NCBI GenBank assembly: GCA_025356035.1
Contig: JANXYN010000048.1
Span: 1 to 42,605, forward strand
DNA: 42,605 nucleotides
Source: Geobacteraceae bacterium
Lineage (GTDB): Bacteria; Desulfobacterota; Desulfuromonadia; Geobacterales; Geobacteraceae
Direction of reading: 5' to 3'
The notes below the pieces were generated by a model. It was not told where the DNA came from. It was given only the letters and a program-made list of their open reading frames with translations, and ran no database searches. Below are positions 33,631 to 41,647 of this stretch, piece by piece; position 1 is the first letter of the stretch, and each line of letters begins with the position of its first letter. The position numbers and the translations under genes are program-made.

Positions 33631-34139
33631 GCCTCCTGGGATTCATCGGCCATCCGCCGGTATTTTTTCTTGAAAAACTCCCGTTTTAAGGGGGAGAGAT
33701 GGTCCACAAAGAGGACGCCGTCCAGATGGTCAAGCTCGTGTTGAAAGGCAATGGCCAGTAGATCGTCGGCATTACAGGTCTCCTCCTCTCCCTCCAGATT
33801 GAGGAACTTCACCACCACCCGAGCATGCCGGCGGACATTGGCTGCGTAGCGGGGTACCGACAGACAACCTTCTTCTTCGTAAGATTCGCCTTCAGTATGG
33901 ATGATTTGTGGATTAATGGCGACAATGAGCCCTGACTCCTCATCCTTAGCGGAAATATCGATTACCACGACCCGCTGCAGCACGCCAATCTGGGGTGCAG
34001 CCAAGCCAACCCCCGGTGCCGCATACATGGTCTCGGCCATGTCCCGAACCAGCTCCCGGACTTTATCGGTGATCACCGTCACCGGCGCCGATTTCTTTTT
34101 CAGCTCCGGGTCGGGGTATTTCAGGATGTTTCGTATCAT
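33627..34139 (-). CDS. def: Peptide deformylase
   Basis: This 170-residue iron enzyme removes the formyl group from nascent proteins. The three motifs are GVGLAAPQIG (43-52), EGCLSVP (Cys92) and QHELDHLDG (His134, Glu135, His138). AGAAGGA precedes the ATG. It forms an operon with fmt. Confidence 0.98.
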   Translation of the reverse strand: MIRNILKYPDPELKKKSAPVTVITDKVRELVRDMAETMYAAPGVGLAAPQIGVLQRVVVIDISAKDEESGLIVAINPQIIHTEGESYEEEGCLSVPRYAANVRRHARVVVKFLNLEGEEETCNADDLLAIAFQHELDHLDGVLFVDHLSPLKREFFKKKYRRMADESQEA

Positions 34140-34171
34140 CTCATTCCTTCTGCCATTAATTTACTTCTGTG

Positions 34172-34200
34172 AATATATAAATTCAGCGGCAAAAAATCAA
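34172..34200 (-). promoter_or_regulatory. Promoter of the def-fmt operon
   Basis: On the minus strand TTGATT, 17 bases, TATATT. The -10 lies 32 bases before the def start codon, so the operon can be transcribed independently of priA. Confidence 0.72.
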
Positions 34201-34241
34201 CGCAATTCAGGACCGCCAGAGCGGTAATTCTGTCATAGTGG

Positions 34242-36500
34242 TCACAACATGTCGACCGGATCGATATCAATCCCCATTCGCACCACCGGCGGCAGTTTTA
34301 GCTTGCCGCCAAAACCGGCCAGCAGCCGGTGCAGTTCGCTGCGGCGGGTGGCTTTCAGCAAGATTTGCCAGCGGTACCTGCCACGGATTTTTGCCAGGGG
34401 CGCCGCTGCCGGGCCAAGGATCTCCACCTTGACTTGCAGCTCCTGGCGGATTGAGCGGAGCTGGGCAGCCGCCTCTTTTGCCCCCCGTTCCACTCCCGCC
34501 GGAGAGTTGCCGGTAAGATTGAGGGAGGCCAGATGGGCGAACGGCGGGTAGCCCACCTCGTGGCGGAAGGCTATTTCGTCCGCGTAAAACCCCGCGAAGT
34601 CGTGGGCGGCAGCGCGGGTCAGGGTGTAGTGCGCCGGTTCCAGGCTCTGAATCAACACCCGGCCGGGGAGATCACCACGGCCGGCCCGGCCCATTACCTG
34701 ACTGACCAGCTGAAAGGTCCGTTCGGCGCTCCGAAAATCCGGGAGATTGAGGCTCGCATCGGCCGAAAGGACCCCCACCAGGGTTACTCCCGGGAAATCG
34801 TGCCCCTTGGCGATCATCTGGGTGCCGATCAGGATATCGATCTCCCCCGTCTCCACCCCTTTGAGAATCCTTGCATGCCCTCCCCTGCCTCTCGTTGTGT
34901 CCCGGTCCATGCGGGAAACCCGTGCCTGAGGAAACAGCTCCCGGATCTCCTCCTCGACCCGTTCGGTGCCACGGCCCAACAGGCCGATTTCAGGACCACC
35001 ACAGCCGGGGCAGACGGAGGGGGCAGCAATGAAATAGTCGCAGTAGTGGCAGAAGTGCCGCCCTCTGCCACGATGGTAGGTGAGGGTGACGGAGCAGTTG
35101 GGACAGCGGAGCACATGGCCGCAATCCTGGCAGATCAGGAAAGTAGCGAAGCCCCGCCGGTTCAGAAACAGCAGTGACTGCCCCCCCTTTGCCAGATTGG
35201 CGCCAAGCTCGGCGATGAGCCCTGGCGAAAGGGCGTCCCCTTTCCGGCCGCGCATATCTAACAGCTCGGTTGCCGGCATGGGAAGATCGCGAACCCTTCC
35301 CGGCAGGGATAAATAACCAAGTTTCTTTTCCAGCGCCGCATGGTAACTGGTGACCAGGGGGGTGGCCGAGCCGAGCACAACCACGGCGTAGTCCCGCTTC
35401 CCCCTCACTAGCGCCATATCCCGTGCGTTATAGCGAAACCCCTCCGACTGCTTGTAGGAGTCTTCGTGCTCTTCGTCGACCACGATGATACCGAGCCGCT
35501 GCAGCGGCGCAAATAAGGCGGAGCGGGCGCCAATAACGATCGTCACTTCATCGCGCCTGATCCGCCGCCATTCATCATACCGTTCACCGTCGGAAAGCCC
35601 GCTGTGCAAAACGGCAATGCCGCAGGCAAAGCGTCTTTTGAAACGCTTCACCAGCTGCGGGGTAAGGGCAATCTCCGGAACCAGAACCAGAGCGGTCTTC
35701 CCCTGCTCCAGGCCATGGGCGATGGCCTGCAGGTAAACTTCGGTCTTGCCGCTGCCGGTCACGCCATGGAGCAGAAAGGGGGCAAAGGCCTTACTATCGA
35801 GGGCTGCCGTGATCTGAAGTTTCGCCGCATGCTGATGGACGTTGAGGACCAGCGGCTGGTCCCGCTCAAACACCTCTTCACGGAATGGGTCCCGGTATAC
35901 CTCCCGCGCCTCGCCCCTGACCAACCCGAGCTCCACTAGCCTTTTCAATTGCGGTGCCACCGCGCCAAACCGCTGGCGCAGAAGAGTGGCAGAGGCTTCG
36001 CCCGCCTCCCTCAGAAACTGCAGGAGCTGCACCGCTTTGCCGCGAGGAGCCGCGTCGGTTTCTGCCCCCGAAAGCGGCAGATAAAAGAGCTCGCTTTTAA
36101 CCTTCCGCCCCCCGCTCATGACCTCCTCAGCCATCGGCCTGCCATCCTTGGCGAGGGTTGTCCTGTTGCTGCTCTGGATATTGATCCCGGCGGGGAGGGC
36201 GGTCTTGATCACCTCGCCGAGCGGATGATGGTAGTAAGCCGCCATCCAGCGGTATAAATCGAGTTCCGCCGGGGTAAAGAGCGGCTCCTGGTCGAGCACC
36301 TCGATTATATCCCTGAGCTGCTCCCGGCTTTCGCTAACTACCCCCAGCAGATAGCCGGTCAGCTTGCGCCGGCCAAAGGGGACCAGTACTCGCTTGCCCG
36401 GTTGCGCAAGCAGCACGAGGTCCGGTGGCACCCGGTAGTGGAAGGAGGTGTTCAGATGGAGCGGGATCGCGACTTCGATGATGGTGGGGAGCTCTGACAT
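34242..36500 (-). CDS. priA: Primosomal replication restart helicase PriA
   Basis: This 752-residue protein is of normal length. The N-terminal 3'-DNA-binding domain is followed by Walker [13 protein letters not shown], the DEEH box, and the zinc-binding region with eight Cys (CQDCGHVLRCPNC and, further on, CHYC and CPGC), which sits inside the helicase core as in all PriA. It reloads the replicative helicase at stalled forks. The gene is 102 bases upstream of def on the same strand. The start codon has no strong ribosome site. Confidence 0.96.
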   Translation of the reverse strand: MSELPTIIEVAIPLHLNTSFHYRVPPDLVLLAQPGKRVLVPFGRRKLTGYLLGVVSESREQLRDIIEVLDQEPLFTPAELDLYRWMAAYYHHPLGEVIKTALPAGINIQSSNRTTLAKDGRPMAEEVMSGGRKVKSELFYLPLSGAETDAAPRGKAVQLLQFLREAGEASATLLRQRFGAVAPQLKRLVELGLVRGEAREVYRDPFREEVFERDQPLVLNVHQHAAKLQITAALDSKAFAPFLLHGVTGSGKTEVYLQAIAHGLEQGKTALVLVPEIALTPQLVKRFKRRFACGIAVLHSGLSDGERYDEWRRIRRDEVTIVIGARSALFAPLQRLGIIVVDEEHEDSYKQSEGFRYNARDMALVRGKRDYAVVVLGSATPLVTSYHAALEKKLGYLSLPGRVRDLPMPATELLDMRGRKGDALSPGLIAELGANLAKGGQSLLFLNRRGFATFLICQDCGHVLRCPNCSVTLTYHRGRGRHFCHYCDYFIAAPSVCPGCGGPEIGLLGRGTERVEEEIRELFPQARVSRMDRDTTRGRGGHARILKGVETGEIDILIGTQMIAKGHDFPGVTLVGVLSADASLNLPDFRSAERTFQLVSQVMGRAGRGDLPGRVLIQSLEPAHYTLTRAAAHDFAGFYADEIAFRHEVGYPPFAHLASLNLTGNSPAGVERGAKEAAAQLRSIRQELQVKVEILGPAAAPLAKIRGRYRWQILLKATRRSELHRLLAGFGGKLKLPPVVRMGIDIDPVDML

Positions 36501-36537
36501 CGGGATCGATTTTACCGATTAATCCGGAAATAGACAA

Positions 36538-36555
36538 GGCGAGAATCTTCTCGCC
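36538..36555. terminator. Short GC-rich hairpin before priA
   Basis: GGCGAGAA-TC-TTCTCGCC forms a perfect inverted repeat. It lies between the flavodiiron gene and priA and may terminate or attenuate the former; only a weak T-rich stretch follows on the minus strand. Confidence 0.4.
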
Positions 36556-36570
36556 CCAGAGGACCCGGAG

Positions 36571-36677
36571 AAAACCTCAACAGGGATGAATAGGATTTAC
36601 AGGATTAAAGTCAACCGGGTTCGTATTGGTCGGCAAAGATTTGGCCTTTATCCTGAACATCCCTGTTAAGGAGGTTT
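36571..36677. repeat. Long imperfect inverted repeat with AGGAT-type units
   Basis: AAAACCTCAACAGGGATG with AGGATTTACAGGAT units on the left matches, inverted, TTTATCCTGAACATCCCTGTTAAGGAGGTTTT on the right. I know similar ATCCTGTAAATCCTG-type sequences as common intergenic repeats in Deltaproteobacteria. It fills the flavodiiron-priA gap and could end the flavodiiron transcript. Confidence 0.7.
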
Positions 36678-36683
36678 TTGTGG

Positions 36684-37874
36684 TCAAGGTTTTTTCAAGA
36701 CCTCTTCGGCAATAGCCTTGCCGAATGCCTCGCACTGGGCCAGCAGTTCCGGCCGTGGCGTGAACTGGGCGCGGACTGCCTCGATCGGCAGTTTGAAGTT
36801 GAGCCCGCGCAAGCGCTCCTCGGCCATCTTGCATGCCTCGCCGCTCCAGCCGTAACTGCCAAAGACTCCTGCAATACTCCCCTTCGGCTTGACCGTGGAA
36901 AGGTAGGCGAGCACGTCCCACATCGGCTTCGGCACGTCGCGGTTGATGGTGGGGATGCCGAACAGGAGGGCGTCCCCCTCCTCCATCAGGTCGCGGATCT
37001 GCTCCACGGAGAGTTCGGTAATATGCCGGCTTAACACCTCTATCCCGGCTATGGCCGCTCCTTTGGCCACCGCTGCCGCCATCCTCTCGGTATTGTGATG
37101 GGGAGAGAGGTAGAAAATCACCAGCTTTTTCCCGTCTGACTTCGGCTGGCACCATTCCTCATAATTACCGATCGCCTTCCACGGCTCTTTGCGGTAGACC
37201 GGCCCGTGGCTTGGGCAGAGGAGCTCGATCCGCTCCCCCTTAATCTTGGCGATGGCTGCCAGCGCCTTCTCCTTGAACGGGCGCATGATCATGTCAAAGT
37301 AGAATTTCATCTCCTGGGTAAAGTCGGGAAGCTCGTCGCTAAACAAAGAAGCGCCGCAATAGTGGGAGCCAAAGGCATCGCAAGTGAATAAGGCAGCATC
37401 CTCTTCCAGCAGGGTGAACATGGTGTCCGGCCAATGGAGAAACGGGGCGAGGATGAAGCGGAGCCGTTTCCCCCCGAGATCGAGGACCTCACCGTCCTTT
37501 ACCACCTGGCTGACAAAGGGGGTATGGATCAGATTGCCGAGGAAGGTTTTGGCCGCCTGGGAGCAGATCACGGTCGCCCGTGGGCAATGCTGAAGCATAA
37601 GGGCGAGGGATCCTGAATGGTCCGGTTCGGTATGGTTGATGATGATGTAGTCAACGGTGGCAGGGTCCACCAGCTTCCGCACCTTGGCCAGAAACTCTTC
37701 GCCACGCTCCCCCTTCACCGTGTCGATGATGGCCGTCTTCTCGCGCCCCTTGATCAGGAAAGAGTTATAGGTGGTCCCGAATTCGGTCGGGAACAGATCG
37801 TCAAACAGGCGCAGCTCCGGGTCTTCGAGCCCGACCCAGAAGAATCCCGGCTTGATCTCGATCACATCGTGCAT
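36684..37874 (-). CDS. Flavodiiron protein (oxygen / nitric oxide reductase)
   Basis: This 396-residue protein has a metallo-beta-lactamase-like domain (1-250) and a flavodoxin domain (251-396). The di-iron ligands are complete: His81, Glu83, Asp85, His86 (HTEPDH), His147, Asp166 and His223. FMN-binding loops include SPHHNTERM and FGSYGWSGE. There is no rubredoxin domain attached, so it is a class A enzyme fed by a separate rubredoxin or flavin donor. It would remove traces of oxygen or NO in the cytosol of this anaerobe. AAGGAG lies seven bases before the ATG, and a well-formed promoter lies about 45 bases upstream. Confidence 0.93.
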   Translation of the reverse strand: MHDVIEIKPGFFWVGLEDPELRLFDDLFPTEFGTTYNSFLIKGREKTAIIDTVKGERGEEFLAKVRKLVDPATVDYIIINHTEPDHSGSLALMLQHCPRATVICSQAAKTFLGNLIHTPFVSQVVKDGEVLDLGGKRLRFILAPFLHWPDTMFTLLEEDAALFTCDAFGSHYCGASLFSDELPDFTQEMKFYFDMIMRPFKEKALAAIAKIKGERIELLCPSHGPVYRKEPWKAIGNYEEWCQPKSDGKKLVIFYLSPHHNTERMAAAVAKGAAIAGIEVLSRHITELSVEQIRDLMEEGDALLFGIPTINRDVPKPMWDVLAYLSTVKPKGSIAGVFGSYGWSGEACKMAEERLRGLNFKLPIEAVRAQFTPRPELLAQCEAFGKAIAEEVLKKP

Positions 37875-37916
37875 GGTATGGCTCCTTTATGCAACACAAT
37901 AGCCTTACATAGGCAA

Positions 37917-37945
37917 ATAATACCAAATTGGTCCGATTTAGGCAA
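37917..37945 (-). promoter_or_regulatory. Promoter of the flavodiiron gene with operator-like palindrome
   Basis: On the minus strand TTGCCT, 17 bases, TATTAT, with TGG before the -10 (extended). ACCAATTTGGT, an 11-base palindrome, lies wholly inside the spacer, a classic repressor position. Confidence 0.65.
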
Positions 37946-37957
37946 GGGTATATACGG

Positions 37958-37987
37958 AAGTGGCGTACCCCCCCAAAAAAACCACTT
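37958..37987. repeat. Adjacent C7 and A7 homopolymers inside a short inverted repeat
   Basis: AAGTGG and CCACTT flank a C7 tract (37968-37974) followed by an A7 tract (37975-37981). On the minus strand the T7 run follows the yecA-like gene, so it may act as a weak terminator. Confidence 0.4.
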
Positions 37988-38013
37988 AACCTCCACCAGC
38001 GCAATCTCCTCTG

Positions 38014-38811
38014 TCAGGCCCCGCAGCACTTCTTAAATTTCTTCCCACTCCCGCAGGGGCAGGGGTCGTTTCGTCCAATCTTGTTTCTGGGACCTAAAAT
38101 CGGCGCTGGAGCCGGCCTTGCCGGGGGCCGCCGGTCATATGCCCTGGCATAGCTCTGCAGGACGTCCGTCGTCGCTTTCAGCCGGCCAAGACAAAACAGG
38201 CTGAACAGGTCAATCAGTTCATCGTCCCAAGTCTCCCTCAGCATATCCTCGCTCCAGCCAGGACCTTGACTTAGAAAATTGCGCTGAAAGTGTATCGGAT
38301 CGGGCACAATCTCTGGTATCGAATGGGGCTCGGCCAGCGCCCAGAGAAACGGAATGGTAGCCTGCACTTCCTCCAGCAATTTCTTGGGTACGTGCCATGC
38401 TTCATGCTCCTCTGCACCCCATATCTCCGGACGGAGTGTCAAGGCGCCATGCAGACCGATGGCCCAGTCGGTAACCAGTTTTCGGCCGCTATCCGATTCG
38501 GCGACAACGCGCAGATCAAAGGGGCAGAGGTTTTCCTCCCGGATTCTGATAGCGTTGACGCGGTTATACAGCGGCATCAACGCACCCATGAAACGGTTGG
38601 CGTCGTCAATATCGTCAAAAACGATTTCGTTCAGATCGAGCAGCGGCTGCAGCCAGTCGGACGGCATAAAACGCCCCGGCGTGATAACAACGCCGGACAG
38701 AAAACCGAGTACCCGCTCGTAGGTTGTCTTTTCTTCAGACTTGACATTGCTTCGCTGCAGAAAGTCTTCGATTGCGCCCCGTTCCGGGGCGTTAAGCAGA
38801 TTGTCGGTCAT
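38014..38811 (-). CDS. YecA/UPF0149-family protein with SEC-C zinc motif
   Basis: This 265-residue protein joins an N-terminal UPF0149/YecA region (about 10-240, with [10 protein letters not shown] and [10 protein letters not shown]) to a C-terminal SEC-C motif, [18 protein letters not shown], which binds one zinc ion as in SecA. Its length and order match YecA-like proteins. E. coli YecA has been linked to the ribosome and to SecA-like recognition, but the precise function of this member is unknown. AAAGG lies five bases before the ATG. It is the last core-like gene before the AT-rich island. Confidence 0.82.
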   Translation of the reverse strand: MTDNLLNAPERGAIEDFLQRSNVKSEEKTTYERVLGFLSGVVITPGRFMPSDWLQPLLDLNEIVFDDIDDANRFMGALMPLYNRVNAIRIREENLCPFDLRVVAESDSGRKLVTDWAIGLHGALTLRPEIWGAEEHEAWHVPKKLLEEVQATIPFLWALAEPHSIPEIVPDPIHFQRNFLSQGPGWSEDMLRETWDDELIDLFSLFCLGRLKATTDVLQSYARAYDRRPPARPAPAPILGPRNKIGRNDPCPCGSGKKFKKCCGA

Positions 38812-39115
38812 AAATGCCTTTCGTTGCTATGCATATGTTACTTCCAACCGGGCTTTCAAGGTGATTTCTCCTATATTTCCCACTCCGGTGGTCAGTATTG
38901 ATTGGCAAACCAGACGGCATATTCGCGAACCGGCCAGTAGTTGGGGCCGCTTTTATCCGCGACTTTCACATCATATTTTCGACCCGTTAACTCCGCATTT
39001 TCTGAATATTGTGAAGTTAATGGGTTGAAAGTAGAATCCCCACCAAAATCTTTCCCAATTCGCATGAATAATTGTTTGTTCCATAAGTAACCTACGTCCC
39101 TAGCGCATGTATAGG
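38812..39115. other. Border region between core genome and defence island
   Basis: These 304 bases separate the YecA-like gene from the protease gene. They include the unrecognised ORF at 38892-39065. Just after it on the minus strand, AGGAG followed by TTG opens a 10-codon ORF that stops a few bases before the YecA-like gene; it could be a leader peptide or chance. No direct repeat, tRNA or integrase gene marks the boundary, but the island continues past the window. Confidence 0.4.
38892..39065 (-). pseudogene. Unrecognised ORF, possible C-terminal gene remnant (57 aa)
   Basis: ATG 39065 to TGA 38892 encodes 57 residues of ordinary, well-mixed composition ending WPVREYAVWFANQY. The same frame stays open upstream for about 25 more codons into the 3' end of the protease gene. 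There is no ribosome site near the ATG. Such a protein-like C-terminus without a proper start is what a truncated gene leaves behind. I do not recognise the family, and a chance ORF cannot be excluded. Confidence 0.4.
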
Positions 39116-41647
39116 TTATGTATTCACACCAGTAGGTACGCTAATTCCAATCTGTTGTGCAATAGGTGTATAAATATCCACCTCCAGCTCAGGAGTGTAT
39201 ATCGAAACTATTAAAGCATAGCGTGTTCTACTCTCACACTTACCAAGATGTTTTCTTTCACGCCACCAACCAATACGAGGATAAACAGCTATATGATGCG
39301 AGTCAGCAAGTTCTGCAGCGGATCCTCGCCAAATATCTGAATAAATAGAACCTTTATCCCGAGCCTGACCAATTACCCAGTGATCTGAAGCGCTACTCGT
39401 CCCTGGATGACCTTCATCCTCATCCCGTGCAGCTACATTGATTCTTTGAACAAAGTGTTCTTTTGCTTCACCCGGAGAATTGATGTCAAAACGCAGAGCG
39501 TGTGACGCGTACCGATACCTGTCTTTCCAGCCGATTTCACCCGGCCCTGGTTCCACAAAGTATGAAAGCGTGATTCGCATTTCAACTTGCATATCGCGAT
39601 TTTCTAGAAGGACATCTTTGGGCCATGGCAAATCATAGATGTGCATGTCACGAGTTCGATACTCTTTCGTGCGTTTTCCATCTCTTATTTTTATTTTGAC
39701 TTCATATGGTTGAATTTCCGCTTGAGAAATCAGGGTTAGTGAATTTGATGCACTGAAGAGTGCGCGCTCAAGATTGGGTACACCATAGCCGCATGCTCTC
39801 AGCACTTTTTTAATTTCCGTCTTTGAATCGTTCCGTGCGAACTGTTGTTTGAGCGGTTCTGGCCATTCTGCTGAATGTACCATCAAAGCACGAACCGTCT
39901 CGGGCCAGTAATCGGGGTAGCGTACCTGTATTTTAGCTGCAAAGTTGGCTGCTTGAGATGTTGCGGCACTGGTCATATTGAAACAATTGAGCAATTGGGT
40001 TTGCGGTTGGTAGTGTGTCGAAAGGAGAGAAAGGTCATCGCATATGGTTGCAAAACCGCCACTGTCTTTCGCCACATTTCCACCTTCCATTACGACTTCA
40101 GGTTTGATTGGCCATTTATCAACCCAAGTGCTGGAGGTTGTAGAAAATGGAGATAGTTGGTTTTCTTGGGCTATCGGCGTGTAACCGCGCAAAGTGGAAT
40201 CGGTTAACGTATCCAACTGCGTGAAGGCACCGACCGTGAGGGCATTCCAGGATTGTGCCGGGTCATGAATTGAGTCCGAAAGTTGCGCATCAGGGTAGTT
40301 TGTTACTTGATTGAAATCTGTGATATTCCCTGCACTGACAATCATCAATCTCTTTGTGCCATCATCAGCACCAGAAGTTATTTGATCCAGAGCCCCTGAC
40401 CATGATGATGGATTTCCACGGTCTCGCGTGTCATCAGAAGTTACAGCCATGCAACAAACACGCTTGCGGTCAGGCGCTTGAATTTCAGCCAGACTAATAC
40501 CCTGGGAAGTTATATCACCCCACAATTCCGGGTCATTTTCTCCATATGCAGGAAGAATCTTTATGGATTCGAGAATATGATTTACCAACACCGGTCCATT
40601 TCCAGAAAGGATCTCCATAAGATTGCCGTAGGCTGTAACACCAGCCATCAAAGTGCCATGCCCGTGGTGGTCGTGATTTCCCCACCGGGAATCAACCGAC
40701 TGACAGTCCACTCCATCAAGCATCTGGGTAAGCAGAGGATGACCATGGTTCACACCGGTGTCCAGAATGCAGATTGAAACCAGTGATTCCCTGTCTACCT
40801 GCAAGCGTTCCATCAGGCTTTCAGCCCACTCGGCTTGCTCACGATTGGAGAGTCCAGTCCAAAAGGAAGCTGTTGTCTTGGCTTTGCGATACTCTGCAAT
40901 ATCATCGGAAAGCCGGGTCAGGTTTTCAAGCTGAGCTCGATTGGCACAGACAAGCTTAATTGCTCTCTCCGGAAATCGAATACAGCCGTTTTTTGAATTT
41001 ACTTGTTGTTGGACAAGGAGCTCATCAAAACGACGAATTACGTCCATAGAATCCGAGCTGAGCCATACTTCGCACCACGAGGGCTCGTCGGAGGGGATAA
41101 GGGTGCGATCGTCTTGCCAAAAGGATTCTACCAGGAGAGCTTTCTGAATATCGGACATGCTTTCGACTAATGACTTATGCTTATAATTTCCAAAGCGAGA
41201 AACTTCATTTGCATACTCTGAAATTCTTTTGAAGAAATATTCCTTCTTGCTATTCGGAACGAATATAGTAGCGAATGTTTCTGTCGTATTTAATTCTTCA
41301 TTCGTAGCTTCGTCTAAATGTGTATGTTCAGCAGTCCGTACATTAAGAAGCCGAATCCATTTTGACTTATCTCTACCAGTCTGTGATTCAAGACTCTTGG
41401 TGGCTAAGTCAAAGCCATCTTCACCTCTGATTTCGAGGTAAATGCCACGCTTTGTGGCATGATACACGGCGGCTTCTTGCTCAGCATTTTCCCACGCAGA
41501 AGCCAACTGTCTGGTTAAAAAAGCAGAATGTTCGCCCCTGTTTCGGTTTGGTAAGAAAGAATCGTGACTCCCTCCACTTGTACCTGTAAACCCCTGTATT
41601 TGAGGTGGGTCAGGCAATACTATATGTGGGAGATTCTCGATTGGCAT
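39116..41647 (-). CDS. ietS: S8 subtilisin-like serine protease, IetS-like
   Basis: The ATG at 41647 overlaps the stop of the ATPase gene (TGATG), giving 843 residues; TTG 41650 is the alternative. The subtilase triad is present: Asp296 (CILDTGVNHGHP), His330 (HHGHGTLMAGV), Ser560 (NMTSAATSQAA, replacing the usual GTS), with oxyanion Asn441 (VSAGN). The roughly 290 residues before it and 250 after it are non-catalytic, the latter beta-rich. There is no signal peptide, so it acts in the cytosol. A two-gene AAA ATPase plus S8 protease module, known as IetAS, protects bacteria from phage; this pair matches it in order, size and coupling. The gene is visibly AT-richer than the genes to its left, which suggests recent acquisition. 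Confidence 0.85.
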   Translation of the reverse strand: MPIENLPHIVLPDPPQIQGFTGTSGGSHDSFLPNRNRGEHSAFLTRQLASAWENAEQEAAVYHATKRGIYLEIRGEDGFDLATKSLESQTGRDKSKWIRLLNVRTAEHTHLDEATNEELNTTETFATIFVPNSKKEYFFKRISEYANEVSRFGNYKHKSLVESMSDIQKALLVESFWQDDRTLIPSDEPSWCEVWLSSDSMDVIRRFDELLVQQQVNSKNGCIRFPERAIKLVCANRAQLENLTRLSDDIAEYRKAKTTASFWTGLSNREQAEWAESLMERLQVDRESLVSICILDTGVNHGHPLLTQMLDGVDCQSVDSRWGNHDHHGHGTLMAGVTAYGNLMEILSGNGPVLVNHILESIKILPAYGENDPELWGDITSQGISLAEIQAPDRKRVCCMAVTSDDTRDRGNPSSWSGALDQITSGADDGTKRLMIVSAGNITDFNQVTNYPDAQLSDSIHDPAQSWNALTVGAFTQLDTLTDSTLRGYTPIAQENQLSPFSTTSSTWVDKWPIKPEVVMEGGNVAKDSGGFATICDDLSLLSTHYQPQTQLLNCFNMTSAATSQAANFAAKIQVRYPDYWPETVRALMVHSAEWPEPLKQQFARNDSKTEIKKVLRACGYGVPNLERALFSASNSLTLISQAEIQPYEVKIKIRDGKRTKEYRTRDMHIYDLPWPKDVLLENRDMQVEMRITLSYFVEPGPGEIGWKDRYRYASHALRFDINSPGEAKEHFVQRINVAARDEDEGHPGTSSASDHWVIGQARDKGSIYSDIWRGSAAELADSHHIAVYPRIGWWRERKHLGKCESRTRYALIVSIYTPELEVDIYTPIAQQIGISVPTGVNT

